A DNA stretch of 64,000 bases from Thermohalobaculum sp965263335 (GCA_965263335.1 CBDHHE010000001.1:186001-250000); one strand, 5' to 3'; positions 46,320 to 55,736 are shown, counted from the first letter of the stretch. The notes: generated by a model not told the origin, from the sequence alone. Made by a program: numbers and translations.

Positions 46320-47431
46320 CAGGCGACCTCCCTGAGCGAGACGCGGAGCCGAAAGCGTATCAGCGTATCGCAGGCGAGCAGGAACAGCAGGAGCATGCCC
46401 TGGAAGATGCCCGTGACGTTCTTCGGAAGTTTCAGCATGATCTGGGCATTCTCGCCGCCGATGTAGCTGACGGCCAGCACCACCGCACCGAACAGCGCAC
46501 CGACCGGGTTCAGACGGCCGAGAAAGGCCACGATGATTGCGACGAACCCGTACTCCGCCGAAATCACGGGCTGGAGTTGCTGGATCGTCGCCGAGACTTC
46601 GATGGCTCCCGCAAGACCGGCAAGCCCGCCCGAGAGCAGAAGCACGAACCAGATCGTGCCGTGCTCGGAGAAGCCTGCGAAGGCTCCGGCGCGGGGGGCC
46701 GCACCGATGACGCGGACCCGAAAGCCCCGCATCGTGCGGGCCATCATCACCGCCAGCGCCACGGCAACGACAATTGCGAGGACGACGCCAAGATGCAGCC
46801 TTGTGCCCTGCACGAGCACAGGCATCAGAAACGGCTCGGCGAAATCGCGCGATTCCGGAAAGCCCATGCCGGCCGGATCCTTCCAGGGCGAGCGCACGAG
46901 CCAGTCTAGCAGCAAGGCCGCCACATAGGTCAGCATCAAGCTCACGAGGATTTCGTTGGCGTTGAAGCGTGTGCGCAGAAGGGCCGGCACCGCCGCCCAG
47001 GCTGCCCCGCCCAGAGCACCGGCCAGCAGGTAGATCCCCAACCAGAGCCAACCCGCGCCATCTGGCGCATAGAGCGCGACAGCGCCCGCCGTGATCGCGC
47101 CGAGCGTATACTGTCCTGCCGCCCCGATGTTCCAGACGTTGGCACGGAAACAAACCGCGAGACCAGCGCCAATCAGCGCCAGCGGAATCGCCTTCACCAC
47201 GACCTCTGAGGGGGTGTAGAGCCACATTTCCCGCTCGCCGGGTGGCAGGATGATCCACTTCCAGAGCTCGTCGAACGGCTGAGCGAAATAGATGTAGAGC
47301 GCCTCGCCCGGCGCCCGGCCCATCGCCGCCAGCATCACAGCGCCGAACACCAGGGTGAGCGCGATCGCAATCACCGGTGAGAACAGCGAGAACAGGCGCG
47401 AGGGCTGTGGGCGGGGCTCGAGCCGGATCAC
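46319..47431 (-). CDS. ABC permease, BMP-type nucleoside/purine importer
   Basis: 370 residues from GTG 47431, overlapping the epimerase-like stop (GTGA). FRANVWNIGAAGQYTLGAI is the family signature of the first permease (BmpC/NupP type), with NEILVSLMLTYVAALLLDWLV and SGGLAGLAGAIEVSATIQQL following. About nine membrane helices. Confidence 0.93.
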   Translation of the reverse strand: MIRLEPRPQPSRLFSLFSPVIAIALTLVFGAVMLAAMGRAPGEALYIYFAQPFDELWKWIILPPGEREMWLYTPSEVVVKAIPLALIGAGLAVCFRANVWNIGAAGQYTLGAITAGAVALYAPDGAGWLWLGIYLLAGALGGAAWAAVPALLRTRFNANEILVSLMLTYVAALLLDWLVRSPWKDPAGMGFPESRDFAEPFLMPVLVQGTRLHLGVVLAIVVAVALAVMMARTMRGFRVRVIGAAPRAGAFAGFSEHGTIWFVLLLSGGLAGLAGAIEVSATIQQLQPVISAEYGFVAIIVAFLGRLNPVGALFGAVVLAVSYIGGENAQIMLKLPKNVTGIFQGMLLLFLLACDTLIRFRLRVSLREVA

Positions 47432-48210
47432 CGTGCGACCCCGGTCGAGAGAAGTTCGAGGGCATGACGGCGTGGCCGCCAGCCCAGAGAGCGGAGCCGC
47501 TCGCCAGACGCCTGTTGGTCCCAGCAGCGCGGATCGGTGGGCTCTGTGATCCCGGCAGGACGGCCCGGCGCCAATTGGCTCAGCGGAATGCCCCGATCCG
47601 TGACCGCGATCAGAACGCTGCCGGAGGCACTTTGCGTCAGCGCGATGCCATAGGCCTCGGCAAGGTCATCACGATGCACCAATGGCCATCGCTGCCTCCC
47701 TGGACCCGGCACAAGATCGGCAGGGTTGCGGAGAAACCGGAGTTCACCGCCCAGCACCTCGTCCCAGACAAGTGCCGGGTGCACCAGCACGGCGTCCGCA
47801 TGACCGGCTGCCAACCGCAACCAGCCATCGCGCATCCAGCCAAAGTCGTCCGGCGGGTTAAGCGGCGTCGCCTCGTCGATCAATCCCTCGGCTGGACCAA
47901 ACAGCCATATCCCGCCCGTGTAGATGATCCGCCCGGGAAAGCGCAGCAGACGCGTGACCAAGGCCGCATCGAGCGTCGGCATATCGCCAGCCCAACTGGC
48001 AGCACAATGGATCACCGCGTCCGCTCGTTCGAACCAGACATCCAAGCCCGAAAGGTCCGCGAGATCGCCCGTACCCGGCTCGATGCCGGGCCCTATCGGC
48101 GCACGCGACGGATCCCGGCACGGGCAGAGCACCGCATGGCCGGCGGCGGCCAGCGCATGTGCCACCGCATGTCCAATGTAGCCCGACGCTCCGAGGACAA
48201 GAACACGCAT
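47428..48210 (-). CDS. NAD-dependent epimerase/dehydratase-like protein inside the importer operon
   Basis: 260 residues. Rossmann start MRVLVLGASGYIGHAVAHALA, AVIHCAASW and a C-terminal HRDDLAEAYGIAL match extended short-chain dehydrogenases, but the usual YxxxK catalytic pair is not obvious (GRIIYTGGIWLFGP stands where it might be). It overlaps the ATPase stop by one base and the next permease start by four, so it is a fixed part of the operon. Its role in purine use is unknown. Confidence 0.75.
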   Translation of the reverse strand: MRVLVLGASGYIGHAVAHALAAAGHAVLCPCRDPSRAPIGPGIEPGTGDLADLSGLDVWFERADAVIHCAASWAGDMPTLDAALVTRLLRFPGRIIYTGGIWLFGPAEGLIDEATPLNPPDDFGWMRDGWLRLAAGHADAVLVHPALVWDEVLGGELRFLRNPADLVPGPGRQRWPLVHRDDLAEAYGIALTQSASGSVLIAVTDRGIPLSQLAPGRPAGITEPTDPRCWDQQASGERLRSLGWRPRRHALELLSTGVAR

Positions 48211-49751
48211 CAGGCGAGCTCCTCGTTCGGCAGCTCTGTTGCGTCGGGATGAGCGCCCCCCATCAGCAGCCCCACCTTCTCCGGGGTCATTTCAGCGACA
48301 TCATGGGGACGCGAGAGGCGTCCGTGATGCATTACAGCGATCCGGTCGCAGATCGAGAAGATCTCCTCGAGATCCTGGCTGATCACCAGCACCGCCGCAC
48401 CGTCTCGAGCCAGATCCATCAACGCGCGCCGGATCACCGAGGCGGCGCCCGCATCAACCCCCCATGTCGGCTGGCTGACAATGAGAACGCCGGGTGCGCG
48501 CAGGATCTCGCGCCCGACAACGAACTTCTGGAGGTTGCCGCCGGAAAGAGAGCCTGCCACCGGGTTCTCGCTGGCGGCGCGCACATCGAAGGCGTCGCGC
48601 ACCCGCCGCACCCAACCTGCCGCGCGCGTGCGATTGATCCAGCCGCCGGGCGCGACATCCTCGACGCCGTGGAGCGTGAGCACGGCGTTCTCCGCCAAGC
48701 TCATCTCGCTGACGGCGGCATGACCGTTGCGCTCCTCCGGCACGAAGGCCGCTCCCGCAAGGCGCCGGGCGACGGGGCCAGAAGCGCCCATCTCGGTGCC
48801 ATCGAAGATGATCGCATCAGCCCGGCAAAGCCGCTCACCGCTGAGCACATCCATCAACTCGGCCTGCCCCTCGCCTGCGATGCCCGCGATGCCAAGGACC
48901 TCCCCGGCCCGCACCTCGATGGACAGCGACTTCAGCGCCACCGCAAACTCGCTGGGCGCCGGAAGATCGAGAGCCCGAACGGCGAGGCGCACCGCACCGG
49001 GGGTCGCCTTACCTTCGCGCTCGACCCAGGCGATCTCGTCGCCGACCATCTTCTCGGCCAGCGCACGCGCGCTCTCGACCGCTGGATCGCAACTGGCGAC
49101 CACCCGGCCCTGGCGCAGAATGGTCGCGCGTGTGCAGAGCCTGCGCACCTCCTCGAGCTTGTGGGAGATGTAGAGGATTGCGCAGCCCTCCGCGGAGAGG
49201 GCCTCGAGCGTCGCGAACAGAACCTCCGCCTCCTGCGGGGTCAGCACAGACGTCGGTTCGTCCATGATCAGAAGTCGAGGCGCCTGCAACAAGCAACGGA
49301 TGATCTCGACCCGCTGCTTCTCGCCGGTCGACAACGTATGCACTGCCCGGTCCGGATCGATGGCAAGACCATAGGCGGAAGAGACCTCCGCGATCCGGGC
49401 GCTGAGCTGCCCCATAGGCTCGGCCGGAAGCGCAAGCGCAATGTTCTCCGCAACAGTCAGCGCCTCGAAGATCGAGAAATGCTGGAACACCATCCCGATG
49501 CCCATTTCACGGGCAATGGCGGGACGCGGGATCGTCACGGGCTGGCCCTGCCAGCGGAAGCCACCAGCGCTCGGCTGCAGCACCCCGTAGATCATCTTGA
49601 CCAGTGTCGACTTACCTGCACCGTTCTCGCCGAGGAGGGCATGACGCTCTCCGGCATGAATTGCCATCGAGACATCGGCATTCGCGGCGAAGTCCCCGAA
49701 ATGCTTCCAGATGCCTGCAGCCTCGAGCAATGCGGGGGCAGTGTTGTCCAT
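48210..49751 (-). CDS. ABC ATPase with two nucleotide-binding domains, BMP-type nucleoside/purine importer
   Basis: 513 residues. First domain: Walker A GENGAGKST, signature LSTGEKQRVEI, Walker B LLIMDEPTSVLTPQE. Second domain: degenerate Walker A region GIAGEGQAEL, signature LSGGNLQKFVVGREI. This matches MglA/NupO/BmpB-type ATPases. First gene of the nine-gene purine operon. A minus-strand TTGACA lies at 49819-49814, but no good -10 follows. No BMP/Med-type binding-protein gene is nearby. Confidence 0.93.
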   Translation of the reverse strand: MDNTAPALLEAAGIWKHFGDFAANADVSMAIHAGERHALLGENGAGKSTLVKMIYGVLQPSAGGFRWQGQPVTIPRPAIAREMGIGMVFQHFSIFEALTVAENIALALPAEPMGQLSARIAEVSSAYGLAIDPDRAVHTLSTGEKQRVEIIRCLLQAPRLLIMDEPTSVLTPQEAEVLFATLEALSAEGCAILYISHKLEEVRRLCTRATILRQGRVVASCDPAVESARALAEKMVGDEIAWVEREGKATPGAVRLAVRALDLPAPSEFAVALKSLSIEVRAGEVLGIAGIAGEGQAELMDVLSGERLCRADAIIFDGTEMGASGPVARRLAGAAFVPEERNGHAAVSEMSLAENAVLTLHGVEDVAPGGWINRTRAAGWVRRVRDAFDVRAASENPVAGSLSGGNLQKFVVGREILRAPGVLIVSQPTWGVDAGAASVIRRALMDLARDGAAVLVISQDLEEIFSICDRIAVMHHGRLSRPHDVAEMTPEKVGLLMGGAHPDATELPNEELA

Positions 49752-49845
49752 GCGCTCTCGTTCCCGCGACGCCGGAGCGTCCCCGCCAACGGTGGAGGCG
49801 TTGCACCCCGCTTGTCAAATTCATCTTGGCAGAAGGGGCGTCCTG

Positions 49846-51555
49846 TCAGGCGGGCTCCATGATGCCGTCGAGCCGTGGCATCAGATCGAGCAGATGACGC
49901 GTGTACTCATGTTGCGGTGTTTCGAACAGCTGCTCGGTCGGCGCCACCTCGAGCAGCCGCCCATGACGCATCACACCAACCCTGTCGCACATCTGGCGGA
50001 TCACCGGCAGGTCGTGGCTGATGAACAGCATCGTCAGACCGAGCTGCTCCTGCAAATCCTTGAGCAGATTCAGGATCTGCGCCTGGATCGAGACGTCGAG
50101 CGCCGAGGTCGGCTCATCACAGACAAGAAAGCGCGGCCGCGTGGCCAAGGCTCGGGCGATGGAGATGCGCTGGCGTTGACCGCCCGAGAACTCGTGCGGG
50201 AACCGCTGGGCCGCAGCACGCCCCAGACCCACCACCTCGAGCAGATCGTCGACGATTTCCATCGCCTCGTCCCGTGTCTCGACAAGTTTGTGGAAATTCA
50301 TCGGCTCGGCGACGATGTCACGCACCCGCATCCGCCCGTTGAGCGACGAGAAGGGATCCTGAAACACCATCTGCATCTGACGTCGCAACGGAGCTGCCTC
50401 GGCTCGGGTACGCAAGGCCGTCAGCTCTGTGTTCGCAAAGAAAATACGCCCGGCGGTGGGCTGATAGATGCCCGTGATCATCCGCGCCACGGTCGACTTG
50501 CCCGAACCGCTCTCGCCGACCAAGCCGAACACCTCGCCGGTTCTGATCTCGAGATTGACGCTGTCGACCGCCTGAAGATAACGCCGCTTCGACGGCCAGA
50601 AGGACCGAACGGTCTGGAAGCGGATCGAAAGATCCTCGAGCCGCAGCAGGTCCCCGTGCCCGACACCGAAGTCGCGCGCCTGCCCCAGCCAATGGCTCGA
50701 CAGGTCGAAATCGGGCGGCAGCTCGGCTGCATCCTCGATGTAGGTGACCAGCGGAAAACGCGCGACCTTGCGGTCCGGTCGTGGCACCGCCGAGATCAGA
50801 CTGCGTGTGTACTCATGCTGAGGGCGGCCGAGGATCTCGCTTGTGGGGCCGGTTTCCACCACCCGCCCGCGATACATCACGGCAACCCTGTCAGCCGTGT
50901 CAGCGATCACCCCCATATCGTGGGTGATCAGGATCATGCCGACCTGACGGTCGCGGCAGAGCCCTTTCATCAGCTCGAGGATCTGAGCCTGTACCGAGAC
51001 ATCCAGTGCCGTGGTCGGTTCATCGGCGATCACCAGCTCCGGATCCGCGCACAACGCAAGCGCGATCACGACCCGCTGGCGCATGCCGCCCGAGAACTGA
51101 TGCGGGTACTGCCTGATGCGCAGACGCGGCTCTGGGATCCCCACGCTGTCGAGCAGATCGATTGCGCGTTCGCGTGCCGCCGTCTCGCCGATCTGCAGGT
51201 GATGATCGATGGTGTCGATCAGTTGCCGCTCGATGGTCTGCAACGGGTCGAGCGACGTCAGCGGATCCTGGAAGATCATCCCGATGCGCCGTCCGCGCAT
51301 CAACCGCTTCAGCGCGTCCGGCAGATCGTCGATCCGCTCAGCTGCAAGACTGACCTCGCCGCCCGCCACCCGTCCCGGCGGCTCGAGAAGTCCAACCACC
51401 GCATTGCCAATCGTCGACTTGCCAGCACCGGACTCGCCCACGATGCCCAGGATCTCCCCGGGATCGACCGAAATCGTCAGGTCACGCACGGCAACCACAT
51501 GACCGCGCCGCGACGGAAACTCGACCTTCAGGCCGCGAATCTCGAGAAGGCTCAT
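49846..51555 (-). CDS. Fused peptide ABC ATPase (DppD-DppF type)
   Basis: 569 residues from ATG 51555. Two complete ATPase domains: GESGAGKST with FSGGMRQRVVIALAL and VIADEPTTALDV, then GESGSGKST with FSGGQRQRISIARAL and LVCDEPTSALDV. Each is followed by the oligopeptide-type C-terminal segment (STSEILGRPQHEYTRSLI; EQLFETPQHEYTRHLL). The fusion replaces separate dppD and dppF genes and is common in Alphaproteobacteria. Last gene of the peptide importer operon. Confidence 0.94.
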   Translation of the reverse strand: MSLLEIRGLKVEFPSRRGHVVAVRDLTISVDPGEILGIVGESGAGKSTIGNAVVGLLEPPGRVAGGEVSLAAERIDDLPDALKRLMRGRRIGMIFQDPLTSLDPLQTIERQLIDTIDHHLQIGETAARERAIDLLDSVGIPEPRLRIRQYPHQFSGGMRQRVVIALALCADPELVIADEPTTALDVSVQAQILELMKGLCRDRQVGMILITHDMGVIADTADRVAVMYRGRVVETGPTSEILGRPQHEYTRSLISAVPRPDRKVARFPLVTYIEDAAELPPDFDLSSHWLGQARDFGVGHGDLLRLEDLSIRFQTVRSFWPSKRRYLQAVDSVNLEIRTGEVFGLVGESGSGKSTVARMITGIYQPTAGRIFFANTELTALRTRAEAAPLRRQMQMVFQDPFSSLNGRMRVRDIVAEPMNFHKLVETRDEAMEIVDDLLEVVGLGRAAAQRFPHEFSGGQRQRISIARALATRPRFLVCDEPTSALDVSIQAQILNLLKDLQEQLGLTMLFISHDLPVIRQMCDRVGVMRHGRLLEVAPTEQLFETPQHEYTRHLLDLMPRLDGIMEPA

Positions 51556-51655
51556 CGCAACACCTGCACAGAGCGCCCGCCGTCCCAAGCGCGCAAGGCG
51601 CGCGCCGGGACAGGTGACTCAGACGCCGCAGGCGTCACCGCTGGGTCCAACCGCC

Positions 51656-52615
51656 TCATCTGAGCTTCGGGTTCAATGCGTCGCGCAACCAGTCGCCCAG
51701 CAGGTTGATCGCCAGCACCAGCAGCACCAGAGCGATGCCGGGGAAGATCGTGATCCACCACTCCCCCGAGAACAGGTAATCATTGCCGATCCGGATCAGC
51801 GTGCCCAGAGACGGCGTCGTCGGCGGCACCCCCACGCCCAGGAACGACAGCGTCGCTTCGGTGATGATCGCGATCGCCAGATGAATGGTCGCGATCACCA
51901 GCACCGGCCCCATCACATTGGGCAGCACGTGGCGCCACAGGATCAACCCCGGCCCCATCCCTATGACACGCGCAGCCTGCACATACTCCTTCTCGCGCTC
52001 CACCATGGTCGAGCCGCGCACCGTGCGGGCATACTGCACCCAGCCCGAAATGCCGATGGCGAAGATCAAAACGTAGAAAGCCAGGTCTTGGTGCATTTCC
52101 CGCGGCATCACTGAGCGCGCGACCCCATCGATCAGCAAGGCGATCAGAATCGATGGAAAGCTCAGCTGAATGTCGGCGACGCGCATGATGAAGGCGTCGA
52201 CCCTGCCGCCCACATAGCCCGAGACGAGCCCCAGACCGACCCCCATCACCAGCGAAAAGAGCACCGATGCAATGCCCACGATCAGCGAGATGCGCGCGCC
52301 GTAGATGATGGTCGACAGCACGTCCCGGCCCTGGTCATCGGTGCCGAGCCAGAAGCGCGTGTCGCCCTCGCTTTCGTCCCAGGCGGGTGGCAGCGAGCTG
52401 TCCATGATGTCGATGGACGCCAGATCGAACGGGTCATGCGGCGCCACCACCGGCGCAAACGCAGCAGCCAGGAGCGCCACGGTCAGAAAAATGGCCGAGA
52501 GCACGACCACAGGCGAACGGGTGAAACTGTACCAGATATCGCCGTCCAGAAACCGCTTTATCCTGCCGGGTGTCGCAGGTGCTGAAATCGGCGTCTCGGA
52601 AGCCTGTTCCACCAC
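51656..52615 (-). CDS. Peptide ABC permease (DppC type)
   Basis: About 319 residues from GTG 52615 (GTG 52612 also possible), one base after the dppB-like stop; a longer frame to 52681 overlaps that gene. WYSFTRSPVVVLSAIFLTVALLAA is the N-terminal helix; HPFDLA-like DPFDLASIDIMDSSLPPAW, WLGTDDQGRDVLSTIIYGARISL and the EAA loop AARVIGMGPGLILWRHVLPNV are DppC/OppC motifs. Confidence 0.93.
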   Translation of the reverse strand: MVEQASETPISAPATPGRIKRFLDGDIWYSFTRSPVVVLSAIFLTVALLAAAFAPVVAPHDPFDLASIDIMDSSLPPAWDESEGDTRFWLGTDDQGRDVLSTIIYGARISLIVGIASVLFSLVMGVGLGLVSGYVGGRVDAFIMRVADIQLSFPSILIALLIDGVARSVMPREMHQDLAFYVLIFAIGISGWVQYARTVRGSTMVEREKEYVQAARVIGMGPGLILWRHVLPNVMGPVLVIATIHLAIAIITEATLSFLGVGVPPTTPSLGTLIRIGNDYLFSGEWWITIFPGIALVLLVLAINLLGDWLRDALNPKLR

Positions 52616-52616
52616 G

Positions 52617-53597
52617 TCAATGCCCTCCGGTGCGATCGACCCGCAGGCGCGGATCGACCACGAAGTAGAGCACATCGACAATCAGGTTGATCACCACGAA
52701 CAGGAACGCGATGAGCACCAGGTACGAAGCCATGACCGGAATATCCACCTCCGAGACCGCCTGGATGAACATCAGCCCCATGCCGGGCCACTGAAAAACC
52801 GACTCGGTGATGATCGCGAAGGCGATGATCGAGCCAAGCTGCAAACCCGTGATCGTGATCACCGGTACCAGCGTGTTCTTGAGGGCAATCTTGAAGTGCA
52901 CATAGTTGTCGGGCAATCCACGCGCCCGGCCGAACTTCACGAAGTCCGTGCGCAGAACTTCCAGCATCTCGGCCCGCACCAGCCGCATGATCAGGGTCAT
53001 CTGGAACAGCGCGAGCGTGATCGCTGGCATGATCAGACTGCGCAACCCCGACGAGGTGGTGAAGCCCGTCGTCCACCAACCGATCTCTGTGACGTCCCCC
53101 CGACCGAACGTCGGCAACCAGCGCAACATGACACCGAAGAACAGGATCAGGAGAATGCCGATGAGGAAGGTTGGCAGGCTGATCCCCACCAGCGAGAGCG
53201 TCATGAACGCCCGGCTGAGCAACCCGTATCGTCGGAGCGCGGTATAGACCCCCATCGGAATCCCAACAGCAATTGCCAGGATTGCCGAGACCAGCGCCAG
53301 TTCCAGCGTCGCCGGAAGGCGTTCCGCAATCAGCTCGCTCACGGGGCGACGGTGCTGGTAGGAGAACCCGAACTCGCCTTGCGCCGCGTTCGCGGCAAAC
53401 CGTGCGAACTGCACAAAAAACGAATCGTTCAGGCCCAGCCGCTCACGCAGCGCCGCCCGCTCCTCGAGCGTCGTGTCCTGCCCGACCATGTTGTTGATCG
53501 GGTCGCCGACATAGCGAAACAGCGCGAACGCGATCAGGGCAACCGTCAGCATGACGATAACCGACTGCACAAGGCGCATGGCGACAAAGCCGAGCAT
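52617..53597 (-). CDS. Peptide ABC permease (DppB type)
   Basis: 326 residues from ATG 53597. VAMRLVQSVIVMLTVALIAFAL, GDPINNMVGQDTTLEERAALRERLGLNDS (split family block: GDP, then LRERLGL) and EFGFSYQHRRPVSELIAERLP are DppB-type. The EAA loop RARGLPDNYVHFKIALKNTLVPVI lies near residue 225. It follows the binding-protein gene after a strong hairpin. Confidence 0.93.
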   Translation of the reverse strand: MLGFVAMRLVQSVIVMLTVALIAFALFRYVGDPINNMVGQDTTLEERAALRERLGLNDSFFVQFARFAANAAQGEFGFSYQHRRPVSELIAERLPATLELALVSAILAIAVGIPMGVYTALRRYGLLSRAFMTLSLVGISLPTFLIGILLILFFGVMLRWLPTFGRGDVTEIGWWTTGFTTSSGLRSLIMPAITLALFQMTLIMRLVRAEMLEVLRTDFVKFGRARGLPDNYVHFKIALKNTLVPVITITGLQLGSIIAFAIITESVFQWPGMGLMFIQAVSEVDIPVMASYLVLIAFLFVVINLIVDVLYFVVDPRLRVDRTGGH

Positions 53598-53616
53598 CAA
53601 GCCCCCGCCCGGAAAC

Positions 53617-53638
53617 GGGCCGCCCCGGGGAGCGGCCC
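53617..53638 (-). terminator. Intercistronic hairpin after the peptide-binding-protein gene
   Basis: GGGCCGC, 8-base loop, GCGGCCC: a perfect 7-bp GC stem, 8 bases after the binding-protein stop and before the permease. There is no T-run. Same position as the hairpin of the polyamine operon (13978-14003). Confidence 0.6.
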
Positions 53639-53646
53639 AACCGGTC

Positions 53647-55236
53647 TCAGTTGTTCACCGAGACATAGCGCAGATCGAGCACATTGTCCGGGCGCTGCAC
53701 GACACTCACACGATCCGACACGCCCCAGCTCAGCGGCTGCTGGTGGAGCGGGATGTGACCGACCTCGTCGGCGTGGATCTGGAAGGCCTCGTCGATCATC
53801 GACTGGCGCTTCTCCTGATCCGTCTCTCCCTGGATCAGTTTGGTGAGTTCGGTGACACGCTCGTTGCAATAGCCGCCCAGATTGAACGCACCCAGGCCAT
53901 CGCCCCGGCACGACATCATCGCTGCGAGCGGGTTGTGGCTGTCGAAGGTCGAGGGCGTCCAGCCGAGCAGGAAGAATGAGGTGTCGTAGTTGTTCTGCTC
54001 GAGCACCTTGCCGAAGTATTTCGACTTGGTCTGTGCCAGCAGGTCGACCTTCACGCCGATCTTCGCCAGCATCGAGGCAACCGCCTGGCAGATCTTCTCG
54101 TCATTGACGTAGCGGTCGTTCGGGCAATCCATCGTGACCTCGAAGCCATCGGCGTAGCCCGCCTCGGCCATCAACGCCTTTGCGGTTTCGACATCAAAGG
54201 GAAGCCGAGAATTGTTGAGGTCTGCGTTGAAGCCATTCACGGCGGGCGCGACCATCAGACCAGTCGGCTGCGAGGCACCACGCATGACCTTCTTCTGGAT
54301 CGCCTCAATGTTGATGGCATGCATGAACGCTTTGCGCACGCGCACGTCCTTGAAGGGATTCTTGCCCTTGATGTTCGATGCAAGGAGCTCGTCACGGTCC
54401 TGGTCCATACCGAGGAAAATCGTCCGCGCTTCAGGCCCTGCAAGCGGCGCAACTCCGGCCGCATCCTCGAGCCGCTGCCAGTCCTGCACCGGCACCGGGT
54501 AGACCATATCGACATCGCCCGAAATCAGTGCGGCAACCCGGGTTGCGTCCTGGCTGATCGGTGTGAAGACGGCCTCGGTGACGTTGCTCGGCGCATCGCC
54601 CCAGTAGTCAGGATTGCGCACCAGAACCGTTTTCACGCCTGTCTGGCGCTCCTTCAACATAAACGGACCCGTGCCGTTGGCATTGAGGTTGGCAAAGTTG
54701 CCTTCGTCACCACCCTTGACGTTCGTGGCCGCCAGTGCGCCGTTCGCCTCGGCCCACTCCTTGTCCATGATGTAGAAGATTTCGAGCTGGTTCACGAGGA
54801 TCGGGTCAGGTGCCGGAGTGTGCAAATCGATGGTGTAGTCATCGATGATCTCCGTTTTCTCAATGAGACCGGCGACCACCTTCATGTCCGACCCTTCGGT
54901 GCGGATCCGGTCCACGCTGAATGCGACGTCCTCGGCGGTAAAGTCATTGCCGTTGTGGAACTTCACACCCTCACGGAGCTTGAAGCGCCAGACCGTCGGC
55001 TCGATGTTCTCCCAGCTCTCCGCGAGCGCACCTGTCGTCTCCATCTTGTCATTGCGGATGACAAGACCTTCATAGACGTTGCGCTGGAAGCCCAGCGTCA
55101 TTGTCTCGAACAGGCCGTGCGGATCCATCGTCTGCACATCGCCCTGAAAGCCCCACTTGAAAGTTTCCGCGGCGGCAGGTGCAGCGATGGCCGCCGAGGC
55201 GAGCAAAGCTACGGCAAGCGGTAGAGCGCGTTTCAT
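53647..55236 (-). CDS. Peptide ABC substrate-binding protein (family 5, DppA/OppA-like)
   Basis: 529 residues from ATG 55236 with AGGGAGAC upstream. Signal peptide ending near AAPAAAE; then FKWGFQGDVQTMDPHGL, EGLVIRNDKMETTGALAESW and FKLREGVKFHNGNDFTAEDV follow the family-5 extracellular solute-binding order, with VRKAFMHAINIEAI later. First gene of the operon. Ligand likely a peptide or similar small molecule. Confidence 0.93.
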   Translation of the reverse strand: MKRALPLAVALLASAAIAAPAAAETFKWGFQGDVQTMDPHGLFETMTLGFQRNVYEGLVIRNDKMETTGALAESWENIEPTVWRFKLREGVKFHNGNDFTAEDVAFSVDRIRTEGSDMKVVAGLIEKTEIIDDYTIDLHTPAPDPILVNQLEIFYIMDKEWAEANGALAATNVKGGDEGNFANLNANGTGPFMLKERQTGVKTVLVRNPDYWGDAPSNVTEAVFTPISQDATRVAALISGDVDMVYPVPVQDWQRLEDAAGVAPLAGPEARTIFLGMDQDRDELLASNIKGKNPFKDVRVRKAFMHAINIEAIQKKVMRGASQPTGLMVAPAVNGFNADLNNSRLPFDVETAKALMAEAGYADGFEVTMDCPNDRYVNDEKICQAVASMLAKIGVKVDLLAQTKSKYFGKVLEQNNYDTSFFLLGWTPSTFDSHNPLAAMMSCRGDGLGAFNLGGYCNERVTELTKLIQGETDQEKRQSMIDEAFQIHADEVGHIPLHQQPLSWGVSDRVSVVQRPDNVLDLRYVSVNN

Positions 55237-55736
55237 ATGAGTCTCCCTGTATCTGTCCATGCGCCCGCGGGCGCGGACTGTCCCTGGAGGCGATCATGTC
55301 GCGCCTGTGCGGTGCTGGCAAGCCCGAGACTCTGCGGCCATTCAGACGCTTTCGTCGAACATCCTCTCATGCGATCTGAGAACCGGCTCCCAAGCGTGTT
55401 CGTTGGTGGCAACCTCCCGCTGGCCAGGTCGCAGGGCGCGATGAGGCGGGCTCCGGGCGCGCATGGTGCACACCCGCCATCTATTCAAGCAATTCGTCAC
55501 ACTGAAGCGAAGGCTGAGACATCGGGATCGACTCGGCAGGAATATGGCTTCAGCAATGCGCCGGTGCACATGGCGAGGTTTCCCTCGCGCGCCAGTTTGC
55601 CGCCCTGATGCGGACCAAAAGGAACAACGTGTCGCGCGCACCTGCCTCAAACGGACCGAGTCGAGGGCTGGCGTCTTTTGCAATGCGGTGTCATCTTTGT
55701 TGCAATGCACTCGTGGCCAGTGACGGGGACCCAATC
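55237..55736. other. Intergenic region before the patatin-like gene
   Basis: 500 bases without a convincing gene. Short frames here show no family features. It holds the promoter region of the peptide operon (left) and the direct repeat at 55678-55708 (right). Confidence 0.5.
55678..55708 (+). repeat. Direct repeat TTGCAATGC, 22-base period
   Basis: TTGCAATGC occurs at 55678-55686 and 55700-55708, exactly 22 bases (two helical turns) apart, each preceded by TCTTT within a few bases. It lies about 30 bases before the patatin-like ATG. A plausible tandem regulator site. Confidence 0.45.

Noticed and set aside
49814..49819. Consensus TTGACA on the minus strand before the purine operon
   Set aside because: No acceptable -10 at 16-18 bases, so not listed as a promoter.
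51605..51650. Imperfect stem around CGCCGCAGGCG between two peptide-importer genes
   Set aside because: The outer arms pair only with a six-base bulge; too weak to call.
49711..51663. 650-codon plus-strand frame opposite the fused peptide ATPase, and a 567-codon one at 48159-49862
   Set aside because: Both mirror conserved ABC ATPase genes with intact Walker and signature motifs on the minus strand.
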